NCBI GenBank assembly: GCA_005800655.1
Contig: SYEV01000044.1
Coordinates: 1 to 41,559 of the forward strand
DNA from: Bacteroidota bacterium
Lineage (GTDB): Bacteria > Bacteroidota > Bacteroidia > Chitinophagales > Chitinophagaceae
Length of the DNA: 41,559 nt
Reading direction: 5' to 3'
The position numbers were made by a program, and so were the translations under genes. The first letter of the stretch is position 1. Each line of letters begins with the position of its first letter. The notes under the pieces were generated by a model that saw nothing but the letters and a program-made list of their open reading frames with translations, was not told where the DNA came from and did not search any database. Positions 1 through 9,347 of this stretch are shown here, piece by piece.

Positions 1-2
1 CA

Positions 3-581
3 TTATCACAATTGTTATCACAACATTATAACGCAAAATTAATGTTGGAAGAATTTGCGGAAAATCCATTTTTGACTAAATTTTACGAAAATCCAAAACA
101 ATACGCTTTCCCATTTGAATTGTTTTTTTTAGCAGAACGTTTCAAACAACAACAGGACCTAATTAAAACCGCTGATTTGTTTCAATCAGTGACGATTTCA
201 GATTATTTATTTACAAAATGTTTGTTATTTGCAAAAGTAAATTTGCCAGAGGAGGAATACAGATTGTATCAAAAAATGTATGATGTTTTCAGCCAACAAC
301 TTACGCAGCCAGATGTATTAATTTACTTACATGCCCCTGTAAATAAGTTGCAATCCAATATTAAAAAAAGAAATCGCAAATTTGAACAATCTATTCCGGA
401 TGAATACCTTTTTAAATTACAAGAAACCTATACCAGCTATATAAAACAACATAATATAAAAACGATATTTGTGGATGCAAGCAATGCTGATTTTTTATAT
501 AATGAAGCTCATTTCAAACTCATCACGGATGCACTTGAAAAGGATTTGCAAGAAGGGCAACATTTTATTAACCTACCCTAA
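3..581 (+). CDS. deoxynucleoside kinase, 5' end cut off by window edge
   Basis: This is the C-terminal part of a dNK/thymidine-kinase-2 type deoxynucleoside kinase, which phosphorylates deoxynucleosides in the salvage pathway. The reading frame is open to the left edge, and the first residues (LSQLLSQHYNAKL) look like the helix after a P-loop, so the ATP-binding loop lies outside the window. Visible family marks are EEFAENPFL, the substrate-site LAERFKQQ, and a lid-like segment KLQSNIKKRNRKFEQSIPDEY. An internal TTG at 12 could be taken as a start but would remove the P-loop, so I treat the gene as truncated by the window. Its stop overlaps the ATG of the next gene by one base (TAATG), which suggests translational coupling. 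Confidence 0.85.
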   Translation, partial: LSQLLSQHYNAKLMLEEFAENPFLTKFYENPKQYAFPFELFFLAERFKQQQDLIKTADLFQSVTISDYLFTKCLLFAKVNLPEEEYRLYQKMYDVFSQQLTQPDVLIYLHAPVNKLQSNIKKRNRKFEQSIPDEYLFKLQETYTSYIKQHNIKTIFVDASNADFLYNEAHFKLITDALEKDLQEGQHFINLP

Positions 582-1840
582 TGGAAAACATGCAAAGCCC
601 AGTTAAACAATTGAATGACCCTTTGGGTGCTTTGCGTATTAGCGAGTTTCGAAACTTAATGATTGGACGTTTTTTATTTATCATGGGATTAAGAATGATG
701 GGCACACTAGTCGGCTGGTGGATTTACGAATTAACCAATGCTCCTTTTGCTATTGGACTCATCGGATTAGCCGAAGTAATCCCAGCCGTATCACTCGCTT
801 TATATGCTGGTCATGTCATTGACAAAAGTGAAAAAAGAAAACTTTTATTAAGGGGGGTCATTTTATATTGGTGCTGTGCACTTATTTTACTTTTTTTATC
901 CATGGACATTGGGGCATTTAAATTGACTTCCTTACATATTGCGATTGGTATTTATTTCATTGTTTTTTGTACGGGTATTATTCGCTCTTTTACAGGCCCT
1001 AGTTTTGGGACCATTATTGGTGCGGTGGTGCCTAAAAACTTATTACAAAATGCCACAACTTGGAGCCAAGGTATTTGGTTGTGTGCTTCCGTATTAGGAC
1101 ATGCCATTGTAGGATTTATCATTGCAGGATTTGGTCACACTGGTTCTTTAATCGTAGTTGTAAGCTTAGTGGGTATTGGATATGGCTTTATTGCCTTGAT
1201 TAAATCAAAGCCGCCACACGCGGATGTAGCGGATCAAAAAACGTTAGAGAGCGTGAAGGAAGGCCTCCGTTTTGTATTTAATTCAAAAGAATTATTTGGG
1301 GCTTTATCACTTGATCTATTTGCTGTTTTATTTGGCGGTGCTGTAGCGATGATCCCTGTTTTTGCCAAAGATATTTTAAAAGTAGGCCCCATTGGCTTTG
1401 GTTGGCTCAATGCAGCTTCAGATATAGGCGCTATTATCATCATTTTGATCATCACAATATTCCCTGCAAATCGCGGTCAAGGAAAAAAATTATTACTAGC
1501 AGTCGCAGGCTTCGGGGTGTGTATTATTGTTTTTGCTTTGTCAAAAATATTTTGGCTATCCTTTATCATGTTATTACTAAGTGGCATTTTAGATGGATTC
1601 AGCATGATTGTTAGAGGCACTATTGTGCAACTTAAAACACCCGATCATATGCGTGGTAGGGTTATGAGCGTGAATTCCATGTTTATTAATAGCAGCAATG
1701 AATTAGGGCAATTTGAAAGCGGTGTTGCAGCAAAAGCAATGGGTGTGATTCCTTCCGTTATATTTGGAGGCGCGATGACTTTATTAGTGGTTGGTGTAAC
1801 CTGGTTTAAAGCGCCTGCTTTAAAGAAAATGGAATACTAA
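581..1840 (+). CDS. MFS transporter (12-TM exporter type)
   Basis: The 419-residue protein is almost entirely hydrophobic helices with short charged loops, as in 12-helix major facilitator superfamily permeases. The loop with HVIDKSEKRKLLLRG after the third helix resembles the MFS motif A region (GxxxDRxxRR type). The order of segments, with a central loop containing ESVKEGLRFVFNSKEL and the C-terminal HMRGRVMSVNSMF motif, resembles the MFS_3/EntS-like drug or siderophore exporters. The substrate cannot be told from sequence. The start overlaps the upstream kinase stop by one base, so the two are probably cotranscribed. No terminator is obvious after the stop. Confidence 0.85.
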   Translation: MENMQSPVKQLNDPLGALRISEFRNLMIGRFLFIMGLRMMGTLVGWWIYELTNAPFAIGLIGLAEVIPAVSLALYAGHVIDKSEKRKLLLRGVILYWCCALILLFLSMDIGAFKLTSLHIAIGIYFIVFCTGIIRSFTGPSFGTIIGAVVPKNLLQNATTWSQGIWLCASVLGHAIVGFIIAGFGHTGSLIVVVSLVGIGYGFIALIKSKPPHADVADQKTLESVKEGLRFVFNSKELFGALSLDLFAVLFGGAVAMIPVFAKDILKVGPIGFGWLNAASDIGAIIIILIITIFPANRGQGKKLLLAVAGFGVCIIVFALSKIFWLSFIMLLLSGILDGFSMIVRGTIVQLKTPDHMRGRVMSVNSMFINSSNELGQFESGVAAKAMGVIPSVIFGGAMTLLVVGVTWFKAPALKKMEY

Positions 1841-1924
1841 AAAATATTTAATTTATACTAGGCGATGGCTATTTGAATACTGCAATGCTCAGCAGCAATT
1901 CAATTACTTGATTTATTTTTTTAC

Positions 1925-2404
1925 TTATTTACTTAACAAGTCCTTCATGACCGAGTGAACAGCAGGGCAAAATTCGGCATTCTTCATGGTCACTGGTATA
2001 CGCTTAAAAAATACATCCTCATCTGTATATGGGAATCGTTGACAATCGGAGGGGCGATGTTCATAAATACTACATGTATTGTCCTTTCCCAAAAATACGC
2101 AGGGCTTTTGTTGCAATACATAATCCCCTTCACTGTCCATCTCTAAATAAGTATCAATAAATTCCGTTTCCTTCAATCTTAAATATTTACTGATTCTTTT
2201 AATATCCGGCATCTTGAATCGAGGGGAATAATTTTTGCAGCATCTTGCACAGTCCAAGCAATCCACTTTTTCAAAAGCCGCCTCATGCAAATCAGGCAAT
2301 TGCTTCATTATTTTGCGTTTGTCTTCCTTTTTTAAAAAATACTCAATTTTTTTAAGCAACTCTGGCGCCGGCGCCTCAAATAATTGTTCAGTAAATTTGT
2401 CCAT
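1925..2404 (-). CDS. YkgJ-family cysteine-cluster protein
   Basis: This small soluble protein belongs to the YkgJ/UPF0153 family of putative zinc- or iron-chelating proteins; its cellular role is unknown. The motif CLDCARCC (CxxCxxCC) is followed by further cysteines in KPCVFLG, NTCSIYEHRPSDCQRFP and EFCPAV, which together form the family's metal-binding set. I chose the ATG at 2404 (159 residues) over one at 2434 because a promoter-like TACTTTTA box lies between them at 2414-2421 and the first ten residues of the longer form are an unlikely hydrophobic add-on. It is divergent from gcvP, with a shared upstream region of about 120 bases. Confidence 0.8.
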   Translation of the reverse strand: MDKFTEQLFEAPAPELLKKIEYFLKKEDKRKIMKQLPDLHEAAFEKVDCLDCARCCKNYSPRFKMPDIKRISKYLRLKETEFIDTYLEMDSEGDYVLQQKPCVFLGKDNTCSIYEHRPSDCQRFPYTDEDVFFKRIPVTMKNAEFCPAVHSVMKDLLSK

Positions 2405-2413
2405 ATGATAGGG

Positions 2414-2421
2414 TAAAAGTA
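2414..2421 (-). promoter_or_regulatory. Bacteroidota -7 box (TACTTTTA) for the YkgJ gene
   Basis: The minus strand reads TACTTTTA, one base off the TAnnTTTG consensus, with 9 nt between it and the ATG at 2404. No clear -33 TTTG is seen. Its position decides the start codon choice. Confidence 0.4.
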
Positions 2422-2493
2422 AAACAATTCTCATTCATCCACAAGCTTTCCCCATCAATTGAATCCACCCATCCCAGACCGCAGTTTATGTCG

Positions 2494-2501
2494 TATCTTT
2501 G
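2494..2501 (+). promoter_or_regulatory. Bacteroidota -7 box (TATCTTTG) for gcvP
   Basis: An exact TAnnTTTG match lies 26 nt before the gcvP ATG. No clear -33 TTTG is seen at the usual 19-21 nt spacing. I found no glycine-riboswitch-like structure between the box and the start; the leader would be only about 20 nt. Confidence 0.55.
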
Positions 2502-2527
2502 AGGCAATTTTTTAAACTACCCTATTT

Positions 2528-5386
2528 ATGTTTGTATTGAACTCCAACAACGCAGAATTTATCCAAAGACACATTGGCCCAAATCATGATGATACGCAAA
2601 AAATGCTATCCCTTATAGGTTTAAAATCAGTGGATGAATTAATTAGCAAAACAGTGCCTGATAATATTCGTTCAAAAAAAGCAATGGAAATCCCAGCGGG
2701 ACTGACGGAGTTTGAAATGTTGCGATCTTTAAAAAAAATAGGTGAAAAAAATATTGTTGCCACCAATTTTATTGGACAAGGTTATTATGGCACGATAACA
2801 CCAAGCGTGATTCTTAGAAATATTTTTGAAAACCCAGGTTGGTACACCCAATACACACCCTACCAAGCTGAAATTGCCCAAGGTCGATTAGAAAGTTTAT
2901 TGAACTTTCAAACCATGATCACCGACTTAACGGGCATGTCTATTTCAAATGCTTCTTTGTTAGATGAAGCAACAGCCGCAGCAGAAGCAATGGCCATGAT
3001 TTTTAATCATGTAAATAAAGCGGAAGTAGCAACCCAACCAAAATTATTCGTTGACGCATCAATTTTTACACAAACAAAAGATGTTTTAGCAACAAGAGCA
3101 AATCCAATTGGCATAGAAATAGTGGAAGGCAATTATAAGAATGCAGAAATTAACAATCAATTTTTTGGTGCCATATTGCAATACCCCAATAGCAAAGGTA
3201 CTATTGCCGATTACCAAGAATTTATTGATCGTGTGCATGAAGCAGGCGGTTTGGTGATTTTAGTGGCTGATATTTTAGCATTAACCTTATTGAAAAGCCC
3301 AGGTGAATTAAATGCAGATGTTGCCGTAGGTAATACACAACGCTTTGGTGTTCCGATGGGATTTGGTGGACCACATGCAGCTTATTTTGCTACAAAAGAT
3401 GAATTCAAACGCGGCATGCCTGGTAGATTAATTGGGGTAAGCGTGGATGCACAAGGCAACAGGGCACTTCGCATGGCATTACAAACGCGCGAGCAACATA
3501 TTAAAAGAGAAAAAGCAACTTCAAATATTTGTACCGCCCAGGCATTACTTGCCAACATGGCCGTGATGTATGCAGTTTATCATGGCCCGCAAGGCTTGAA
3601 AAAAATTGCAAAAAAAGTGCACGCTTTAGCACAAAACCTGGAGCAACAACTAGCTTCTTTAGGTATACTACAAGCCAATGAATTCTATTTTGACACTTTG
3701 CATCTTCATGGATTTGATAGTAGTGCATTGAAAAAAATAGCGAACGAAAAAAATATCAACTTCAATTATTTTAATGACGGCACTGTTAGCATTACTATTG
3801 ACGAAACAATTTCCAATGCGCATGTACAAGAAGTAGTTGCCTTGTTTGAAAAATTAACTGGAAAAAAATCAACTGCGACCAATACAGGGGTAAAAAATGA
3901 AAAAGTACCATCGCAATTAGTACGCAGTTCAAGTTATTTACAACATCCAGTGTTTAATATTCACCATAGTGAAACGCAGATGATGCGTTATATTAAACAA
4001 TTAGAAAATAAAGATCTGTCATTAAATACAAGCATGATTAGTTTGGGTAGTTGTACGATGAAATTAAATGCGGCTACTGAAATGATTCCAGTAAGCTGGC
4101 CAGCATTCAGTACCATGCACCCATTTGCACCTAGTCATCAAACAATCGGTTACCAAGAGATGGCGAATGAATTAAGCGCCTACTTGTGCCAAACTACAGG
4201 CTTCACTGCATGTAGTTTACAACCCAATAGTGGTGCACAAGGAGAATATGCTGGTTTATTAACTATTCGCAGCTATCACCAACATCACCAACAAGCACAT
4301 CGCAATATTGTATTAATTCCAATCAGTGCACATGGCACCAACCCTGCTAGTGCGGTAATGGCCGGATTTAAAGTAGTGGTGGTTAATTGTGATGCCGCTG
4401 GAGATATTGACATGAATGATTTAAAGGAGAAAGCCCTATTACATAAAGATGCATTAGGCGCTTTAATGGTGACTTATCCATCAACGCATGGTGTATTTGA
4501 AGAAACCATTATTGACATTTGTAATTTAATACATGAACTAGGTGGATTGGTATATATGGATGGTGCAAACATGAATGCACAAGTTGGATTGACAAGTCCA
4601 GGAAATATTGGTGCAGATGTTTGTCATTTAAACTTACACAAAACATTCGCTATTCCACATGGTGGTGGTGGACCAGGCATGGGCCCTATTTGCGTGAACG
4701 ATAAATTAGCACCGTTTTTACCAGGACACGCACAATATGGTAATGGCGCGAACGCAGTGAGCGCAGCACCATTAGGTTCAGCAAGTATTTTATTAATTAG
4801 TTACGCATATATTAAAATGTTAGGTGCCGAAGGATTAGCATTATCCACTGCCTATGCCATTTTAAATGCGAATTATATGAAGGCAAGATTGGAAAAAAAT
4901 TATACCATCTTATATGCCGGCAAAAATGGTACTTGTGCCCATGAATTCATTATTGACTTACGTCCGTTTAAAGCAAGCGCTGGTATTGAAGCGGAAGATG
5001 TGGCAAAACGTTTAATTGATTATGGATTTCATGCACCAACAATGAGTTTCCCAGTAGCGGGCACCATTATGATTGAACCTACAGAAAGTGAAGACAAAGC
5101 AGAATTGGATCGTTTCTGTGATGCACTTATTGCCATTCATGAAGAAATTAAAGCGATTGAAAATGGCGAACTAGATAAATCAGATAATCCATTAAAAAAT
5201 GCACCGCATACACAAAAAGTAATTTGTGCTGATGAATGGAATCATAAATATACCCGTCAGCAGGCAGCCTTCCCATTATATTATGTGCAACATAATAAGT
5301 TTTGGCCAACCGTAGCAAGGGTCAACAATACCCATGGGGACAGAAATTTAGTTTGCACTTGCGAACCCGTTGCATCCTATGCATAA
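2528..5386 (+). CDS. gcvP: glycine dehydrogenase (decarboxylating), P-protein
   Basis: This is the full-length single-chain P-protein of the glycine cleavage system (952 residues; E. coli GcvP is 957). It decarboxylates glycine with pyridoxal phosphate and passes the aminomethyl group to the H-protein lipoyl arm. It begins with the family-typical FIQRHIGPN. The N-terminal half carries [15 protein letters not shown] and [20 protein letters not shown]. The C-terminal half carries [19 protein letters not shown] and the PLP-binding segment [19 protein letters not shown], with the Schiff-base lysine at about residue 705. gcvT and gcvH are not in this window, so the system is scattered on the chromosome. 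A strong hairpin terminator follows. Confidence 0.97.
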   Translation: MFVLNSNNAEFIQRHIGPNHDDTQKMLSLIGLKSVDELISKTVPDNIRSKKAMEIPAGLTEFEMLRSLKKIGEKNIVATNFIGQGYYGTITPSVILRNIFENPGWYTQYTPYQAEIAQGRLESLLNFQTMITDLTGMSISNASLLDEATAAAEAMAMIFNHVNKAEVATQPKLFVDASIFTQTKDVLATRANPIGIEIVEGNYKNAEINNQFFGAILQYPNSKGTIADYQEFIDRVHEAGGLVILVADILALTLLKSPGELNADVAVGNTQRFGVPMGFGGPHAAYFATKDEFKRGMPGRLIGVSVDAQGNRALRMALQTREQHIKREKATSNICTAQALLANMAVMYAVYHGPQGLKKIAKKVHALAQNLEQQLASLGILQANEFYFDTLHLHGFDSSALKKIANEKNINFNYFNDGTVSITIDETISNAHVQEVVALFEKLTGKKSTATNTGVKNEKVPSQLVRSSSYLQHPVFNIHHSETQMMRYIKQLENKDLSLNTSMISLGSCTMKLNAATEMIPVSWPAFSTMHPFAPSHQTIGYQEMANELSAYLCQTTGFTACSLQPNSGAQGEYAGLLTIRSYHQHHQQAHRNIVLIPISAHGTNPASAVMAGFKVVVVNCDAAGDIDMNDLKEKALLHKDALGALMVTYPSTHGVFEETIIDICNLIHELGGLVYMDGANMNAQVGLTSPGNIGADVCHLNLHKTFAIPHGGGGPGMGPICVNDKLAPFLPGHAQYGNGANAVSAAPLGSASILLISYAYIKMLGAEGLALSTAYAILNANYMKARLEKNYTILYAGKNGTCAHEFIIDLRPFKASAGIEAEDVAKRLIDYGFHAPTMSFPVAGTIMIEPTESEDKAELDRFCDALIAIHEEIKAIENGELDKSDNPLKNAPHTQKVICADEWNHKYTRQQAAFPLYYVQHNKFWPTVARVNNTHGDRNLVCTCEPVASYA

Positions 5387-5429
5387 TAAGAAAGCAATCG
5401 GATAATTTTAATTCGCTGAATACTATGAT

Positions 5430-5463
5430 AAAGCCTCCCTCAAGTTTATACGAGGAAGGCTTT
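5430..5463 (+). terminator. hairpin terminator between gcvP and the convergent HTH gene
   Basis: AAAGCCTCCCTC (5430-5441) pairs with GAGGAAGGCTTT (5452-5463) with one mismatch and a 10-nt loop, followed by a TTATTATTT stretch. The stem can work on both strands, so it may serve gcvP and the convergent gene. Confidence 0.75.
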
Positions 5464-5468
5464 ATTAT

Positions 5469-5891
5469 TTAACCATTATTTGTAGCCGTATCCGCAATGG
5501 TTGTAGAAAGTGTATTATTATTTAACATAAACTCATAAAGGGAAATAATTTTTTCTTTGTCTTTTAATACGAATTGCATTTTTTCAAGATCTTCTTCTAA
5601 TATTTTTAGCTTCCCATTCTCCATCAAATAGTTGGAGCTAAACTGACCTGCTTGCCCTTGGTCTCCCACCCAGTCGTCACAAATCATTTGGCCCTCGCCA
5701 ATCAATACCCATAAAATATTCAAGTCGGGATAATGCTCATGTACTTTAATTAATATATCCGAACCTACAGAACCTAGATGCCTAAGTTGTTTTGAAAAAT
5801 AACCATTGGATAATTTAATTTTCTTTTCAAACGAATACGGATATATGTTTCTAAATTTTAGATACATGGCAATGCGCTCAATAGGTTTCAT
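5469..5891 (-). CDS. small HTH-like (XRE-type) DNA-binding protein with coiled-coil tail
   Basis: This 140-residue protein resembles the short Bacteroidota proteins annotated as XRE-family or bacteriophage CI repressor-like regulators. Residues 1-70 contain a helix-turn-helix-like unit: ERIAMYLKFR, then FEKKIKLSNGYFSKQLRH, then SDILIKVHEHYPDLNILWVLIGEGQM; the last phrase (NxxWLLxGEGxM) is characteristic of the group. The C-terminal half (about 90-130) is charged with heptad-like leucines (LKILEEDLEKMQFVLKDKEKIISLYEFML) and probably dimerises. There are no phage genes nearby. The upstream region holds a perfect inverted repeat that could be its operator. The regulated genes are unknown. Confidence 0.65.
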   Translation of the reverse strand: MKPIERIAMYLKFRNIYPYSFEKKIKLSNGYFSKQLRHLGSVGSDILIKVHEHYPDLNILWVLIGEGQMICDDWVGDQGQAGQFSSNYLMENGKLKILEEDLEKMQFVLKDKEKIISLYEFMLNNNTLSTTIADTATNNG

Positions 5892-5986
5892 AAGCTTTTA
5901 GTTTAATGATGAAATGCCTGATAAAATATTTATCGACTTCTTTCTTAAACCAAAGTAGTATTATAAAATATTGACACATGAATTCT

Positions 5987-6025
5987 TATGCCTCAAAAAA
6001 AGTAGGCAAGAAAATTTGAGGCATA
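5987..6025. repeat. perfect 11-bp inverted repeat between the HTH gene and the ABC-F gene
   Basis: TATGCCTCAAA (5987-5997) and TTTGAGGCATA (6015-6025) are perfect reverse complements separated by 17 bases. The element lies upstream of the HTH gene and 31 bp past the ABC-F stop. It could be a terminator for the ABC-F gene, but no T-run follows the stem on the minus strand (AAGAATTC). An operator for the neighbouring regulator is the other option. Confidence 0.6.
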
Positions 6026-6056
6026 CGCCTTTATAGAAATAAATTTGATTAATTGC

Positions 6057-7982
6057 TTAGGCTTGTTGCTTTTCAGATAGCTCAAGCCATCTTAACTCAG
6101 CGGCCTCTAATTCATTATTTAACGCCCCCAATTGCTCACTTAACTTGATAATTTCATTGTAATCAAGATTGGGGGCATTTAATTGATTAGTAAGTACCTG
6201 CTTTTTACTTTCTAATTCAGGCATCGTTTTATTTAGCGTATCCAACTCGTGCTTTTCCTTAAAAGTCATTTTATCTACCCCTTTTTTATTGATGGCCGTT
6301 GTTGCTGGCGATGCAATTTCGGAAGATCCCTTTTTTGCATCAAATTCTTTGGCAGAAGTAATATCTGAACTTAGGGATGCTAAACTTTGATTTGACTTTT
6401 CAAGAATACGGTATTGTGTATAATTTCCAGGATAATCCCTAATCACGCCATCACCCTCAAATATAAATAAATGGTCCACTAATTTATCCATAAAATAACG
6501 ATCATGCGACACGAGTAATACACAACCCGCAAAATCAATCAAGAACTGTTCAAGGACAGCAAGTGTTGGCAAATCTAAATCGTTGGTAGGCTCATCTAAA
6601 ATTAAAAAGTTAGGATTCTTAAAAAGTATGGTCAATAATTGTAATCGCTTCTTTTCTCCGCCACTTAATGCACTTAAATAAGTGTATTGTTTGTCTGGTG
6701 TAAATAAAAATAATTCTAAAAATTGCGCAGCACTTAAGGAGCCTCCACTTGCTAGTGGGAATTGCTCTGCGAATGTTTTTAAGTACTCAATCACACGCAT
6801 ATCTTTTTTATATACCAAGCCCTCCTGTGAAAAGTGTCCAAATACAATGGTATCCCCTACATTAATTTTACCACTATCTGGCTGTGTAATACCTTGTAAA
6901 ATTTGTAAAAAGGTTGATTTACCAACCCCATTCTTACCAACTATACCAATTCGTTCCCCTTTGCTAAAAGTATAATCAAAGCCTTTCAATACGATTAATT
7001 CACCATAAGATTTGTACACTTTCTTCGCTTCAATAATCTTCCCCCCCAATCGGGTCATTTTCATATCCAGCTGTAAATTGGTGTCATCAATTTTTTGTTT
7101 GGCCTTTGCTTCTACGTCGTAAAAATTATCCTGCCTGCTTTTGCTTTTAGTTGTTCTTGCCTTGGGCTGTTTGCGCATCCACTCTAATTCCTTTCTGAAT
7201 GTATTTTTCGCTTTATCTATACTAGCTAACTCCGATTCAATTCTTGCTGCTTTCTTTTCTAAATAATTTTCATAGTCACCCTTGTAGCTATATAATTTCT
7301 CACGCTCTAATTCCCAAATCTCAACTGTCACTGCCTCTAAAAAATAACGATCATGCGAAACCAATAATAAAGTTACTTTTTCCTGCTCCAAATAATTCTC
7401 CAACCACTCAATCATGTTTAAATCCAAATGATTCGTAGGCTCATCCATTAACAATAATACATGTTTAGGCTCAAAACCAATTTGTATTAATGTTTTTGCC
7501 AATGAAACGCGCTTTCGCTGCCCCCCACTTAATTTTGATACTGGTTGCTCTAAATGGTGAATATTTAATTGCGTTAAAATAGTTTTTACTTTGGATTCAA
7601 AATCCCAAGCATTATTTTCCTCCATCTCCATAATCGCATTGGTTATTAAATCCTCGTCCTCCGTTTCCATAGCAATCTCATAATTGCTTATCGCCTTCAT
7701 AGTGGGATGTTCCTGATTAAATAAGTTTTGTGTCACCGTAGCAGATTCTATAAACTGTGGCTCCTGTTCAAACATAACTAAGTGAACATCCTTATGTATT
7801 TTACAAGTGCCTGCATCAGGATGTTCTTTGCCCGATAAAATGCGTAATAATGTGCTTTTTCCCACCCCATTTCGAGCAATTAAGGCAATGCGGTCACCTT
7901 CATTGATATTAAAACTAATGCCCTTAAAAAGGGGGGTAATTCCATAACTTTTGGTCAATCCTTCTACTGATACATAATGCAT
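6057..7982 (-). CDS. uup: ABC-F family ATPase, Uup-like
   Basis: This is a duplicated ABC ATPase without membrane segments, the ABC-F type that acts on ribosomes or, in Uup, in translation and replication-linked DNA stability. The first domain has Walker A ARNGVGKST (about 36-44), signature LSGGQRKR (151-158) and Walker B LLLMDEPTNHLD (176-187). The second has GKNGVGKST (349-357), LSGGEKKR (439-446) and FLILDEPTNDLD (459-470). The linker between them (about 235-310) is basic and helical, as in other ABC-F proteins. Residues 560-641 form a coiled coil, the C-terminal domain found in Uup-type proteins. The first Walker A starts with Ala instead of Gly. The start is fixed by a promoter box 4 nt upstream of the ATG. 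Confidence 0.9.
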   Translation of the reverse strand: MHYVSVEGLTKSYGITPLFKGISFNINEGDRIALIARNGVGKSTLLRILSGKEHPDAGTCKIHKDVHLVMFEQEPQFIESATVTQNLFNQEHPTMKAISNYEIAMETEDEDLITNAIMEMEENNAWDFESKVKTILTQLNIHHLEQPVSKLSGGQRKRVSLAKTLIQIGFEPKHVLLLMDEPTNHLDLNMIEWLENYLEQEKVTLLLVSHDRYFLEAVTVEIWELEREKLYSYKGDYENYLEKKAARIESELASIDKAKNTFRKELEWMRKQPKARTTKSKSRQDNFYDVEAKAKQKIDDTNLQLDMKMTRLGGKIIEAKKVYKSYGELIVLKGFDYTFSKGERIGIVGKNGVGKSTFLQILQGITQPDSGKINVGDTIVFGHFSQEGLVYKKDMRVIEYLKTFAEQFPLASGGSLSAAQFLELFLFTPDKQYTYLSALSGGEKKRLQLLTILFKNPNFLILDEPTNDLDLPTLAVLEQFLIDFAGCVLLVSHDRYFMDKLVDHLFIFEGDGVIRDYPGNYTQYRILEKSNQSLASLSSDITSAKEFDAKKGSSEIASPATTAINKKGVDKMTFKEKHELDTLNKTMPELESKKQVLTNQLNAPNLDYNEIIKLSEQLGALNNELEAAELRWLELSEKQQA

Positions 7983-7986
7983 GGCG

Positions 7987-7994
7987 CAAAGATA
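7987..7994 (-). promoter_or_regulatory. -7 box (TATCTTTG) 4 nt before the ABC-F start
   Basis: The minus strand reads TATCTTTG, an exact consensus match, then 4 nt (CGCC), then the ATG at 7982. The transcript is predicted to be leaderless or nearly so. Confidence 0.6.
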
Positions 7995-8067
7995 AGTGGG
8001 GAAAAGGAGTATGTCACTTTTTAGATAGGCTTTAGCTAAAAAATAGGGTAAAAAGAGGGGAACAATG

Positions 8068-8075
8068 TACTTTTG
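8068..8075 (+). promoter_or_regulatory. -7 box (TACTTTTG) for ispH
   Basis: An exact TAnnTTTG match lies 27 nt before the ispH ATG at 8103. No clear -33 element is seen. Confidence 0.5.
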
Positions 8076-8102
8076 TCTTTGTTATAGAATAAAAGTAATA
8101 AA

Positions 8103-9326
8103 ATGAAGCATTTTGAGGTCCCATTAGGATATCGCAGCTCTCTGATTTCTGCAATTAAAGAAAAAAGAAAGGAAGATGATAAACTTAAAAAAGACACACA
8201 ACCTACCTTACTTGATTTAGGTAATTTAAAGATCTATTTAGCACGCCACTTTGGGTTTTGTTATGGTGTTGAAAATGCGATTGAAATTGCTTACAGAACC
8301 ATTGAATCCAATCAAGGAAAAAGAATTTTTTTATTAAGTGAAATGATTCACAACCCACAAGTAAATGCAGATTTACTTCAAAAAGGAGTAAAATTTTTAC
8401 AAGATACCAACGGCAATGCATTAATTCCATTGTCATCATTAACCCAAGAAGACATAGTAATTATCCCTGCCTTTGGAACGACCATTGAAATGGAAAAAAA
8501 ATTAAATGCCATTGGGATTGAAGTACAACAATATAATACTACTTGTCCGTTTGTTGAAAAAGTTTGGAACCGAAGTGCTCAAATTTCAAAAAAAGGATAT
8601 TCGATTATAATTCATGGAAAACCCAAGCATGAAGAAACAAGGGCCACTTTTTCTCATGCGGCTGCGAATAGTCCTACCTTGATTGTAAATGACATGGAAG
8701 ACGCCATTGAATTAGGAAAAATAATTTCTGGCGAATTACCTGTTTCCCATTTTTATGCCTATTTCAATGGAAAATATTCTGAAAATTTTAATCCCGCAAT
8801 TGACTTAGAAAAAATTGGGGTGGTAAATCAAACCACCCAATTGGCTACAGATACCCTAGCCATCTCGGACTATTTAAAAACTGTCATGGTTACAAAATTC
8901 GGGGAATCTGAATTGCACGTTCACTTTGCAGATACCCGCGACACTTTATGTTATGCCACCAATGACAATCAAACTGCAGTCAATAGCTTATTAGAAATTC
9001 CTGCAGATATCGCAATTGTCATGGGCGGAAAAAATAGTAGCAACAGCTCACATTTGGTAGAGCTTTGTGAAAATAAATTACCCACTTACTTTATTGATGG
9101 TCCCGAAAAGCTCATTGATGCCAACACCCTACTAAACACGAATTGGAGAAACAAGGAGCAAACCATTATTACTAATTATTTGCCAACACAACAACCCACT
9201 ACCATCTTAATGACCAGTGGTGCTAGCTGCCCCGATACGGTAGTGGAAGCGGTGATTCGACAAATAGCCGACTATTATCATGTTTCAGATGCATTAAAAG
9301 CATTAGAAGCAAAATGGATTAATTAA
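8103..9326 (+). CDS. ispH: 4-hydroxy-3-methylbut-2-enyl diphosphate reductase
   Basis: This enzyme performs the last step of the MEP isoprenoid pathway, giving IPP and DMAPP with a [4Fe-4S] cluster. The three cluster cysteines are visible at about 53 (GFCYGVENAI), 148 (NTTCPFVEKVW) and 283 (DTLCYATNDNQ), the last matching E. coli Cys197. Other family marks are EMIHNPQVN and GGKNSSNSSHLVELC. At 407 residues it is the long form common in Bacteroidota, with an N-terminal extension of about 40 residues and an internal insertion relative to the roughly 316-residue E. coli protein. TSGASCPDTVV carries a Cys where E. coli has Ala. It stands alone between divergent and convergent neighbours. Confidence 0.95.
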   Translation: MKHFEVPLGYRSSLISAIKEKRKEDDKLKKDTQPTLLDLGNLKIYLARHFGFCYGVENAIEIAYRTIESNQGKRIFLLSEMIHNPQVNADLLQKGVKFLQDTNGNALIPLSSLTQEDIVIIPAFGTTIEMEKKLNAIGIEVQQYNTTCPFVEKVWNRSAQISKKGYSIIIHGKPKHEETRATFSHAAANSPTLIVNDMEDAIELGKIISGELPVSHFYAYFNGKYSENFNPAIDLEKIGVVNQTTQLATDTLAISDYLKTVMVTKFGESELHVHFADTRDTLCYATNDNQTAVNSLLEIPADIAIVMGGKNSSNSSHLVELCENKLPTYFIDGPEKLIDANTLLNTNWRNKEQTIITNYLPTQQPTTILMTSGASCPDTVVEAVIRQIADYYHVSDALKALEAKWIN

Positions 9327-9347
9327 ATCCAATAAGATAAATTAATT

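Noticed and set aside
1234-1614. Overlapping open frames on both strands inside the MFS gene.
   Set aside because: They have no homology-like motifs and lie wholly inside a well-supported gene; the same holds for similar frames inside htpG, recJ, gcvP and others.
2364-2378. 12-bp GC-only palindrome GGCGCCGGCGCC in an AT-rich context.
   Set aside because: It lies inside the YkgJ coding frame and simply encodes Ala-Pro-Ala-Pro; no second copy was noticed.
2435-2527. Possible glycine riboswitch before gcvP.
   Set aside because: The distance from the promoter box to the start is only about 20 nt, too short for a glycine riboswitch, and no such fold is visible.
6057-7982. Ala in the first position of the first Walker A of the ABC-F protein (ARNGVGKST) as a sign of inactivity.
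   Set aside because: The essential GKST and both Walker B and signature motifs are intact; this first residue varies in related ABC-F proteins as far as I recall.
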